Origin: Gymnopus androsaceus JB14
Lineage: Eukaryota; Basidiomycota; Agaricomycetes; Agaricales; Omphalotaceae
Reading direction: 5' to 3'
Assembly (NCBI GenBank): GCA_009733575.1
Contig: ML769441.1
Span: 1 to 64,000, forward strand
Length of the DNA: 64,000 bases
Position 1 is the stretch's first letter; every line of letters starts with the position of its first letter. Below, one piece after another: positions 10,103-19,804 of the stretch. Position numbers and translations under genes: made by a program. The notes under the pieces were generated by a model. It was not told the DNA's origin, did no database searches, and saw only the letters and a program-made list of their open reading frames with translations.

Positions 10103-11257
10103 CTAGTATCTTGTGGAACCACCATCTGCAGCAAGAACATCATTAATGCGGGTAGGCAGGGAATCGAAAAGCTTGTTGATATAGTCCAGGGGAATCCGCT
10201 TCCACTCTTCCTGCAATGCTATCCATAGTTGCTCGACACTGTTCGGCAGTGGGGAACGAGAGCGGATATGGGTTTCCAGGTACCACCACACATTTTCGAT
10301 GATGTTCATATCTGGAGATCTCGAAGGCCAGGGTAGGACGCGAAGTTTGTGCTTTTTGAACCACTTCTGTGCAACCTTTGATGTGTGTTTCGGGTCGTTG
10401 TCTTGTTGAAACACATAGAAGGTGTCGAGATCATGTGGAATATTGTGGTCATCCAAGGTGCCGAAAAGACCATCCGTCAAAATTTCTGTATACTTTGTTC
10501 CCGTCATTCTCTCCGTGACACGCACTAGCCTACCAGGCCCAAATTCTGTTATACATCCCCAAACCATCACACTACCTCCTCCATGTGGCACCGTAAAAAG
10601 CAGGTTCCGCTCCTCAAGTGCCTCTCCCTTCCGCCTCCTGCAGTATTGAACGCCATCAGAGCCAAACAAGTTGAATTTGCTCTCATCGGAGAAGATGACA
10701 CAACGCCAGTCATCTGCATCCAAATCCGACATCTCCTGAGCCCAATCACGCCGCCCGACTGTATTTCCAATAGAAAGTTTTGGCTTTTTACGGCGTTTGC
10801 GACCATTGAGTCCTTCCTTGGCCAACGCGCGACGAACAGTACGGGAAGGAACTTCGGGACAGTGAACCAATTTAGCATGTTCACCGTGTCGAACCTTCCC
10901 AAGGTCAATACTGTTGATCATATCCTCCATGACAGCTCCTGGAATTCGACGGGGTCGACCAGAGGATTTTTTCTGGTGTTTATAAGGGTCCCCAGTGCGC
11001 TTCATGTCCCGATAGTTTTCACTGACTGTTTTATGGTCCATATGAAGGAAGCGAGCAATTTCTCGAAAGGACTTGTGCTGCTCATCCCGCATGTAAGTCA
11101 ATAATCGACGTTTCGTGGGTGTGCAGTTGGTTTGAGATGAGGTTCGGTGCTTTTTAGGTGGAGGAGTAGTGTCCCTTGGCTCGAAAGTGAGAATAGAGGC
11201 CATTGCGGCCCACAAAAGTAGTGACCAAGATGACGCGTTGAAAATTTGCGCCCACAA
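10103..11257 (-). CDS. Tc1-type DD34E transposase, 384 aa
   Basis: It catalyses cut-and-paste movement of the surrounding element. The N-terminal part has paired helix-turn-helix segments (SFREIARFLHMDHKTVSENY; SRTVRRALAKEGLNGRK) separated by the GRPRRI AT-hook-like motif. The catalytic domain has the first Asp in VIFSDESKFNLFGSDG, the second in QQDNDPKHTS and Glu in SPDMNIIENVWW, with 34 residues between the second Asp and the Glu, as in Tc1. The frame is uninterrupted. The first Met (11257) gives a hydrophobic lead; the Met 18 residues later (MASILTFEP) is an equally likely start. All catalytic residues are present, so activity is plausible but not shown. Confidence 0.93.
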   Translation of the reverse strand: MWAQIFNASSWSLLLWAAMASILTFEPRDTTPPPKKHRTSSQTNCTPTKRRLLTYMRDEQHKSFREIARFLHMDHKTVSENYRDMKRTGDPYKHQKKSSGRPRRIPGAVMEDMINSIDLGKVRHGEHAKLVHCPEVPSRTVRRALAKEGLNGRKRRKKPKLSIGNTVGRRDWAQEMSDLDADDWRCVIFSDESKFNLFGSDGVQYCRRRKGEALEERNLLFTVPHGGGSVMVWGCITEFGPGRLVRVTERMTGTKYTEILTDGLFGTLDDHNIPHDLDTFYVFQQDNDPKHTSKVAQKWFKKHKLRVLPWPSRSPDMNIIENVWWYLETHIRSRSPLPNSVEQLWIALQEEWKRIPLDYINKLFDSLPTRINDVLAADGGSTRY

Positions 11258-11404
11258 GTCATGATGCAGTTATCATGCCATATTATGTGAGTCCATTGCT
11301 CTCGAACTGCTTCAGAATCTTTGCTAGACATCCCAAAATATATAAATTACAAGAATTACTGCTAGCTAATCTATATTTTATTCTTTTCAATGAGATTTCG
11401 GGAG

Positions 11405-11476
11405 GTACGAGGAGGCTAGCTGGCCGTGGGAACAATATTCCCTATTAAGCTGGGGAAAGTCTTTTGGCCGCCTCTG
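11405..11476. repeat. Right terminal inverted repeat (72 bp)
   Basis: Exact inverted partner of 9917-9988, ending GGCCGCCTCTG and followed by TA. Confidence 0.95.
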
Positions 11477-11515
11477 TAAGACTTGGGAGTCAAATAATTA
11501 TCTATTCTTTCATAG

Positions 11516-11687
11516 CTGGAGCAGATACGGTAAGCGACTCTCAATCCAACTGTATTGTGATACCGATTATTTAGACCTCTGCGACTCTCACCATCATCCT
11601 TCTCGCATTAGTCCGGGACACGGACATTTTGAAGAAAGGCCAAGCCTGCAGTAGGACAGCGGTCGTGGGCCTCGATTAGGCTTCCTG
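11516..11687 (+). pseudogene. Cytochrome P450 relic, I-helix onward
   Basis: Directly after the transposon an intron tail (ending TTTCATAG) leads to a 14-bp exon encoding GADT, then a short intron (11530-11574) and TSATLTIILLALVRDTDILK. Together these are the P450 I-helix oxygen-binding motif (A/G)GxDT(T/S) and the following helix. The frame then breaks near 11640 within a remnant of VVGLDRLP and runs into the assembly gap. With the exon at 9706-9901 this is one P450 gene lacking roughly 230 codons between the first exon and the I-helix. Confidence 0.75.
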
Positions 11688-11712
11688 NNNNNNNNNNNNN
11701 NNNNNNNNNNNN
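11688..11712. other. Assembly gap of 25 N
   Basis: Unknown bases; true length unknown. The rest of the P450 relic could lie in the gap. Confidence 1.
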
Positions 11713-11812
11713 GAGCCCTTGAAAGCAATCTGAAGCTCTAGGGATCTCCCTATATAGATCAGCAAAGACATATAATTTTTCTGTATTTACAACTAACTCA
11801 AGGCTCTAACAA

Positions 11813-11927
11813 CTTCAAACTCGGAAGCAAAATAACTGTTAATTAAGACTTGTAAAATATGTTCTCGCAACCATCTCACTCTAATACATTTATTCAAGCC
11901 AAATTAAGTTTGAGGCCATGAATAAGC
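11813..11927. repeat. MITE-like element, copy 2 (inverted)
   Basis: Reverse complement of 6992-7109 with a few indels and substitutions. The 26-bp direct repeats seen around copy 1 are absent here. Confidence 0.7.
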
Positions 11928-13089
11928 GAACCTTTATTGCATTCACTGATTCAGCAGTGAAAGATGGTGACGAGAGCGTATACTTCTATCGATTTGCAGT
12001 ATGTCAAGGTGAACCAAGGAAACTCACCAGCGACGTAGATTCAATTCGACGAGGAAAGAAGGTGGGCGCTTATCGCAAATGCTGAAGCTTGGCAGCATTT
12101 TCCCACAGCTGTTTAGTCTTCCATCACAGGATTGACCATAGACCTATCGACATCGACGGCGTCCTCAAAGATGCCTGCTGCCTTCCTGCAAGTACGGAGC
12201 GTTGGAAGTCGTTGTAATCACATTATGAAACGTCCTTTACCGGTCTATGGAGGCACCTGGCAATGACCTGCAGAGATTATCCAACGACTGAATTCGTTGG
12301 GTGGATCATGCAGCACCATCTCAATGGCCATTCTATAAACCGTCGAGGGCGCTCTAGGCAATTATGCACCGATTACCACGTTTCTGCTTGAAGGGGACTT
12401 CTTACAGTCGATGTACGAGGGATCGCAATCCATCGTTGGCAATTTTTCATTTTCAACTGCTTCCCTCGAGGAGGTTTTTCTCTTAAAAGGCTAGGCTCAC
12501 TTTTAAGGTACGCCTTGATTTTCAATTGTGCTATGTTCAGACTTGGTTCATGACGATATACAGATAATGTTTTCCAACCCTGAAGTGGCGTCGGCGTTCT
12601 CAGGAACCGTATTGCTCGATACATTCTAGTACCTTTTCACAGGGGTTACAACCTTGAGGTATACCAGGTCGCCACCTGTCCTCCACATTGATTCGACGTC
12701 TCCGCGTACTACATACAAGGTACTACACCCGGTTATACAGCTGAAAGCCCAAATGTATACGCGTACGTTATAGCAAAGAAATCATACTTATTCTTCTCTT
12801 TCTCTATTCCCACTTCTATTGGAATTACCTGCTGATTGTCTCAGTTCCATTGGTTCTCCTAGAGACTAAGACAAGACCATAATGACATCCCCCAATCAAC
12901 GAAGGGGAGATTAAGCCAAAAAAGCAATCTTTCGGGTGCTATCTGGCGACTTCATGCCATGATGGGAGTAGACTCTCATTTATCTTGTTCGTTTTAGATG
13001 AATTTCGCCTTATAAGTAAGGTTTAGTTGTTGCCTTCATTGGCACAGCTTGAACGTGCTCTCTCTCTCTTCCTTGAACGTTCACCGACG
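11928..13089. other. Gene-free interval before the P450 gene
   Basis: Only short unrelated open frames are found. The last 100 bases form the 5' region of the P450 gene. Confidence 0.5.
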
Positions 13090-15347
13090 ATGATATCTCT
13101 GCTCTTTGGGCTCGCAATCTTGGCAATTCTCCTAATCGTTCGAGTGTTTACCAAAAGTCAGAAACACCTTCCACCGGGTCCTCGAGGTCTGCCTATCCTA
13201 GGAAACGTGCTTCAACTGGGTGCAGCATCTTGGCTTACATTCGATAAGTGGAAGTATGAATACGGTGCGCATACTATTATACATCGCATCTGAATCGTCG
13301 ACTATCATCTGACCTTATTACTAGGTCCTATCGTTTATTTGAATATGGCCGGACAGCACATCGTCGTTCTCAACACGAAAGTCGCAGCCACCGAGCTCCT
13401 GGAGCGTCGATCTGCAATGTACTCAGATCGGCCCAGGAGCATAGTAGGGGAATATCTCGGATGTCAGTTGGCCATGCCGTTTGCAAGATATGGGAAACTG
13501 TGCGTTTATTGCTCCCAGACCATTATTTTGGGGTGACGTCGACGTTTGGTTATACTTAGTTGGCAGAGCATGCGACGAGCAGGCCATGCTGTCTTGAATG
13601 CTCGAGTCAGCGCGCAGTACCAACCTGTTCAGACTGACGAGGCCGTTATCCTTGCGCATAGTCTTTTGCGTGATACTTCCACGCCTTTGCTCTCTAAAAT
13701 TCACGGGTACGTTTTTTTAATTTTCCTTTTTTTGCAATAATCATTCATTCGGAGCCTACTTTATGACATTTGATAGAGCTGCCTCGACTATAATCTCGGT
13801 TATCTACGGAAAACAATCTCTATCGTCTGAAAAAACAGAGCAAAATGAATTGATTGATTCTAACCAAGAGCTTCAGATTACATCCAACGCTCTTGATACT
13901 CTCAGTAACATCGCCCATCGATATACCAATGCCCTATATCCTGGCGCACATCTCGTGGAAGTTCTGCCGATATTGGATTATCTCCCTGAGGTTATAACGA
14001 AATGGAAGAGGGACGCGAAGAGGGATTTTAAGAGGATTTCCGATATATTTGAAAAGTATTTTGATGATTCGGTGAGTGTCTTTGACGCATGAATTTAATC
14101 CATTCTGATTTTTCGTCTGTGTTGATGTTTAGGTCCAGGATGAACACCAAAGATCGAGCCTTTGTGTTAGTCTCGCGAATGAGAAAGTAACCACTGGCTT
14201 GTCGGATGTCGAGCAAGCTTGGGTTGCAGGTTCGATCGCGTATGCCTCTTTAATAAGTTTAAGATTAATTTGAAGCTAAATTTCTGCCACGTAGTGTCTC
14301 CTCTGTCGAAACGGTGAGTTGCGTTTCCTTCATTTTAGTTTCTTCTCATTAGCTCATAACATGTTTAGACCAGTACCACCTTGTCCTTTTTCCTCTATGC
14401 AATGATTCTCCACCCGAACGTTCAAGAACAGGCGCAGAAGGAACTTGACCGAGTTGTAGGGAGAGCTCGGAACCCGACTTTTTCTGATATGCCATTTCTA
14501 CCATACGTGAGAGCAATCGTTAAAGAGGTAGATGCTACAAAAACTAATCGCTCTCGTCACTGACTGAATTGTGAATTAGGTTCTCAGATGGCAACCTGCG
14601 ATACCACTGGCGGTACCACACATTCTGATGGAGGTGAATTCAGTCTTTCCCGTCTTATTTGACTGTTAACCCTTGCACATTGTAAATAGGATGACTGGTA
14701 CGAAGGGTACTTTATTCCCAAGGGAACATCGTGTATACCCAATGTGTGGTAAGTACATCAGGTTATCTTGTATGTAACTGCATTTCCTGCACGAACCGAC
14801 TTCATTTCTAGGTCAATGAATCGCGACAAGGAGGTATACGGTGTTGACGCGGATAAATTCCACCCAGAGCGATTTCTACGACAATCCGAGTCGGAAACGG
14901 GACCAGAATTTATCTTGCGAAATGAATACGAAGTCGAGGACGGGCATTGCGCTTATGGATTTGGTAGAAGGTTCATTTTCCTTCTCTTCTTTCTCCGACC
15001 TTGTACTGATGATGAACGAATACAGGGTTTGCGTAGGGCGGCACGTTGCAGACAATGCTTTATTTATCGACATTTGCATTATTCTGTGGGCACTCTGTAT
15101 TAAGCCCAAGGCTCCATCCATAGATGCTACTAGGGTAAAGCGTGGACCATCAAAGGACATTCTCAAGTAAGCTAGGTCTTTTAGCCTCTGTCACAGCTAT
15201 ACATATGCTGATTTCATGATTTTGTCCTACATCAGCCCAATACCAGATTTCCAATGTAGCTTTCTTCCTAGATTCCCTGAAGCGGAATCACTTCTTCAAA
15301 CTTTACGGGACGACATTGTAAATGGAAGGAGTAGTATCTCCTCTTGA
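13090..15347 (+). CDS. Cytochrome P450 monooxygenase, 533 aa, 12 exons
   Basis: Heme-thiolate monooxygenase, ER-anchored. Exons by splice sites: 13090-13264, 13325-13499, 13560-13706, 13777-14071, 14133-14239, 14295-14313, 14369-14527, 14580-14633, 14690-14748, 14812-14970, 15026-15166, 15236-15347; they sum to 1602 bases. Visible features are an N-terminal anchor (LLFGLAILAILLIVRVF), the hinge LPPGPRGLPILGN, an I-helix region ending SSVETTSTTLSFF (the usual acidic-Thr pair is ET), ExxR as E359-V-L-R362, PERF, and the heme loop YGFGRRVCVG with Cys452. The sixth exon is only 19 bp. The architecture matches basidiomycete P450s annotated as O-methylsterigmatocystin oxidoreductase-like, a label that says nothing about substrate. 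A relic P450 lies 3 kb upstream. Confidence 0.93.
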
Positions 15348-16137
15348 CGAATTTTGTAATTAACATTCTATGAGTAAAACTCCAGTACTTCGATGTGTTC
15401 AAGACGAAGGTCAAAGCGTAGATTCTCTTAATAAGAGACGTCTATCACCGAAGCCGGTCCCACGGTCTCGTACATGTAGCTTCTCCTCTGTGACTATCGA
15501 GGGAACGTTTCAAATCGACTTTTATATTCATGCATCTCGAACAACTCGACGTGCTAGAATATTTGTTAACTTGTTGGGCTGAACATGAGCGCGATTGTAT
15601 CCGAGACATACTTAGCTCACAGTGTCTTGTTCTGCTCCAACAGCCTCAAATTAGGCCTCTTGTTTCAAGCCTCCAAAGTAATAACTTGAAGTTCCACTGC
15701 CTTCAGCTTCGGTTATTAGTGCATGGACACAAGATGAGACCGAAGGAAGCTCCTATTCTTCATCTTCATACGCGGTGCTAGTAGTTTTTGCAAAATCTTC
15801 GGCCATTATATGCCAAGCTTAGGTACAATTGAGGTACAAGGCATTCGTCTTATACATATACGGATAATATGCATCAAATTGACCAATTACAAGGTTTTTT
15901 TTTGCAGCGATGGATTGAAGGAACAGAGATACTATCTCTCTACGGCGCGATCTCGGGATGCTGAGCCGAGAGAGGTCCCGTATAGGGTACTACCGGAACA
16001 CAAGCACCAGGAGTGAATCCTCGTAAGTAAGCACGAGAAGTTTCAAGTCGATCCAAAATCTATAACCTACATTATCATGCACCAAGCACAAAAAGTACAG
16101 TACCATAATCAATTTAGTATTAATTCCCCTTTCTATC
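15348..16137. other. Intergenic between convergent P450 and bZIP genes
   Basis: It contains the 3' ends of two convergent genes. No further gene was recognised. Confidence 0.5.
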
Positions 16138-17400
16138 CTACTCCGAGTCTTCTTCAAAGTTAAAATCAAGATCACGACTGTTCAGTATCTCCTGCAGAAC
16201 TTTGCACCTCGTCTTCCACATACTTATATCTCTCTCCAGTTCCTCCCTCTTTGCCTCTAGCATCAACTTGTGCTCGAGCTTACGCCGTCGAGTCTTTCGC
16301 GCAGCCATAGTACCCACGTGCCGCTTGTATGCTATCTTCTCTGACTCGGTCGCATTGGGACCTGGAGGTGCAGTTTGCGTAGGCTCCGACGAACGCAGGA
16401 GCTGGTTTCTTTTCCTCTTACCACTGTATTCCTTATCGTCATGCTCTGAATCCTCGCCGACGTCAAAAGCCAATGAATGCGAGCGCTTCTGACTAGATAC
16501 TGTTTGGAAGGTCGCGGAGTAGCGACGAGTCTGAATGGGAGCTTCGAGAGGCAAAAGGTCATTTGGAGTGACATTACGACGAGTACCATTCGGTAGACTC
16601 GATGAGGGTGACGATTCCGACACCTTGCGTCTCGGCGGGGAGGCATCAAGCGTCAGCTCTGAGCCGCCATCTCTCGGGTGAGGGCTAGTATGGCTAGACC
16701 ATTTGGAGTCGAAGGTTGGTATGGCGGTAGAAGGTTTTTCGCCTTTCGGGGAAGTAACCGGGATTGGCTCTGCATCTGATCTCGCAGACATGCAATACAT
16801 CGCACGCGGCGCATCATTGCCAAAGTCCATGAAAGTTGGGGAGGCGTTCGAGTTATCGTAGGGTGCACTGCTAGGATAAGAGATGTACTCCCTGCGCTCA
16901 TATTCCATCGAGGACCTACGGGCTAAGAGAACATTAGGCTGCACGCGATGAGAGTGGATGATGGCGCTTACCAGGTATAGAGCCATATGGCGTTGCTCGG
17001 TCCCTAGCTCGAGGATCCGAATATTTATTTTCACTCGCTAACGTCTGCATGTAGTTGCGACTAGAATCTGAAAGTCTGGAATTCTATCCTGCATTGTCGA
17101 TGTTAGTTGTGAGCCAGAGACGGTGGGGCTGCTATCCACGGCACGGGTTTGATAGCTCAAGTTCATTGTAGTTCCAGAGCGTCCTTCAGGTCTAGTGCTT
17201 TGTGCAGAAGACGACGCCACTCCAGTACTATTCCCATGCGAATATGTTAGTTCGTCTGAAGGAGGCGACTCAGCAGTTCTTCCTGCGGGAGGTAGCATTG
17301 GCAAAGCAAATGATAACTTTCCCTTTGATAGGTCTTCGTTGATGGCTTCATTGGAGCGTAAAACGCTGATCGAAGGTCGAAATTGCGCCACAGTTCCCAA
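16138..17400 (-). CDS. bZIP transcription factor with atypical basic region
   Basis: The C-terminus is a bZIP domain: basic region KRHVGTMAARKTRRRK followed by a helix with heptad hydrophobics (LEHKLMLEAKREELERDISM, then CKVLQEIL). The arrangement resembles Gcn4/CpcA-type factors (NTxAARxSRxRK), but the near-invariant Asn is Gly and the Ser is Thr. The N-terminal two-thirds is Ser/Pro/Thr-rich, as in activation regions. Two introns join the frames: about 58 bp with acceptor CGAGCTAG before GPSNAIW, and about 57 bp before SSMEYERREY. No ATG opens the most 5' stretch; the first in-frame ATG is at 17298, so either that is the start or an upstream exon is missing. It lies convergent with the P450, but no regulatory link is shown. 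Confidence 0.75.
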
Positions 17401-17984
17401 AAGCGATAGAAAATGGATTTCGAGGTAGTTTAAAAGCTATTTGGAAGATAAGGATGAAGGTAGACAGCTAATAATACTCGGGCGGGAGCAAGAACGACGA
17501 TTTTTTTGAGCTACTTGGAGCTACTAGAGAAATCTGAGAACAAGTCAAGTTAGGTCATGATGAGGCAGACATGACTCATCGTCGGATCGAGCTCCGACGA
17601 TTTGGGCGCTTATGGGTGACGTTCAACTGCTTCAGGGTTGCACAAATTCGCCCAAATCTCGCGAGCAAGTTTGAACTATCAGATCGCTTATTTGACTCCT
17701 GGTCCCTGAAACCCCTCTGCGTAATACCTGGGCATTCTCAAGCAATTCTATCCTTGTGGCCTCAATGATTCACAACATCCAAAAAGGTAACGGCCACAGA
17801 CGACCAGTGGCGAATCCGGGCCTCAAGTACTATTGTTCAAGATTTTAATGCAACTAGCTTTGACATCAAGCCACATTTCGAGTAATTTGGGATCTTCTAT
17901 GAGCACAATGAGCTTCTGCTCAGCTTTGTCGGCAAGCAGCGTTTTCCTTTACTTACAAAAAGACGACACAATGCTCTAGAGCTA
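17401..17984. other. Intergenic region, divergent promoters likely
   Basis: It separates the bZIP gene (minus) from the Ser/Pro-rich gene (plus). No defined element was recognised. Confidence 0.4.
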
Positions 17985-18062
17985 ATGAGCTCGCATCACT
18001 TTTCATTTTCTACAAAGTCACGACACAGCTTACCACTTTCCCGTCAAATACTTGTCTCCAAC

Positions 18063-19202
18063 ATGTCACACTCAGCAGCAAACTACCGCCATGCTCGCAC
18101 CCCGAACGGCGAAGTAATCTCGCGGAGGCTGACTATCAACGTTTGTTCGAAGATTCCAAGGGAGCGCGGCGTCTGCGCCTAGGTAAGCTGCTTGTACATT
18201 CGTCTCTTCTTCACCGTTTTTTTGCATTTGATAGCAGACGATGAGCTAACATTCCTTTTCCAAGTTCTACGCGCAAACGCCCTCAGCTCAAGGAATACCG
18301 GTTCTACGATCCTGCTGACGGCACCCGAAACAGTCAGGGTCTGGTACACTCCTTCCCGAATCATACCAGACGTTACTCTTGTTACGACGAGTACAACGGG
18401 TGAAATGGTCGAGTCCCGCATGCATTGCGAGGAGCGCCCAATTCGCGATCATATTAGCACTTCTCCTCACCAAGGACACTACGGTCATCCTCATCCCAGT
18501 CCAGCGACTGCTAGCCCTCTATCTCCCAAATCCTCCTACACGGGCACAGCAGAATTTGGTCGCCAGTCCCCTTACCACACTCCAGGCTCGCCTTACGCTC
18601 ATTCGCGACATGGAACAGCGAGCCCTAATCCTATGACCCCCATGACTTCCTCCTAAGCACCCTAGACCCGCTTTTGCTTCTCAGCCCCCCAGTCGTAGCA
18701 CATCTTTGACTACAACGCCGCGCTGTCGCCCTCCGAGTTGTACTCTTCGATGTCATCCGAACCACTGACGGCGGAAGACTACTGCATGCATGCTGGCCTT
18801 TCCCCACCTCCCATGACATCCCCGGCCCCTTCCCCATCTATCCTGTCTGCTTCACTTCGACGAGATAGTTCATCGTCTGCCGGAAGGTCAACAGGATCCC
18901 GACATGCAACTCCTGTGCCGCTTTCTCGAACAGTCTCTCGTAGCGGAAGCGTCTCAGACTGGGAGGTCATGTATGAGTTGGGTCTTCCGAGACCGGGGAC
19001 TATCGATTACGCCTATTCTCCAGCTACGAGTCCTTTGAGCCCATCTTATGGGTTCGCTTCAGCTCCGAGTCCGCAATCCACTACCAGGAAGGCCGGTGTT
19101 GCGAGCAGTAGTGGATCACGTTCACGACATGGGTCCCCAGCCCCGAGCTATCATGGCGCACCTTCTCCTGCTGCTTCTGTTAGGAGTCCTTTGGGCCGAT
19201 GA
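18063..19202 (+). CDS. Ser/Pro-rich hypothetical protein, frames interrupted
   Basis: I do not recognise the family. Coding-like segments run in order: MSHSAANYRHARTPNG (18063), RKRPQLKEYRFYDPADGTRN to CYDEYNG (about 18275-18403), then after a possible 58-bp intron TSPHQGHYGHPHPSPATASP (from about 18462), and finally FDYNAALSPSELYSSMSSEP to the stop at 19202. The last part has PLTAEDYCMHAGLSPPPMTS and long Ser/Pro/Gly tracts, with a single ordered-looking patch SDWEVMYELGLPRPG. Between 18650 and 18700 the frame moves twice by one base without GT-AG signals, so the gene is either damaged or misassembled here. It is probably an intrinsically disordered protein; the start is uncertain. Confidence 0.4.
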
Positions 19203-19804
19203 ATGATAGTTTCTTGTTTATAATGAAGCCAAATGAACAGCAGTGCTTCTACGATGGATTTTACGCGATGGATTTTCACGATGTATTACGATTTTTTAAT
19301 GCCTTATGCCTTCCTCTCTTCTGTTCACTACTTACCTATATGCCTATGTTCTTCCACTTAGTCGACATTCTATGCTTTATGTCCTATGTAATTACTTGTA
19401 TGCAGGATGAATTGGTGTACGCAAGTTTTGTGTATCCGTGAGGACTCGAGGAGTCGAAGAGGAGTCGGATATTGTTAGCCTGAACACTCCGAAAACTTCG
19501 CCAATATACACTGGAGCTTTTTTTGACTGAAAACCCCACGACACATACTTGCCGCGCTCGAGCACACGCTGAGATTCGGATAGACACGAGTAACTAGTTC
19601 TGCATTGAGGGGGGGGGGGGGTTTGAGTCGGTCAAAGCAGCCAGTTGACTTGTATGCAAGATGAATTGATTTATATAATATGAATATCGATTGATATTAT
19701 ACAAAAGATATTGTCGTCTTCGTCGTCAAGTTATGGTCATAAAAATCGTGGAAGAGTAACTAATCGTAACGAATTCGAGCAGCCAACGGAACCATGAGCC
19801 CAAC
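19203..19804. other. Intergenic between convergent genes, with a poly-G run
   Basis: It contains a run of about 14 G near 19607-19620, a likely sequencing or assembly hazard. No gene was recognised. Confidence 0.5.

Larger units (their letters stand above)
9917..11476. mobile_element. Tc1-type transposon, 1560 bp, apparently complete
   Basis: Termini 9917-9988 and 11405-11476 are perfect 72-bp inverted repeats beginning CAGAGGCGGCC. A single uninterrupted transposase gene lies inside on the minus strand. The right flank is TA, the dinucleotide expected for this superfamily; the left flank reads TG, so one target-site copy has changed or was lost with the adjoining deletion. Perfect repeats and an open transposase indicate a recent, possibly active copy. 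Confidence 0.92.

Noticed and set aside
10583..11104. 173-aa plus-strand open frame inside the transposon
   Set aside because: Antisense to the clear transposase with DDE motifs; no motif of its own.
12373..12624. 83-aa minus-strand open frame
   Set aside because: No resemblance to a family, no supporting splice context, and lies next to a gap and repeats.
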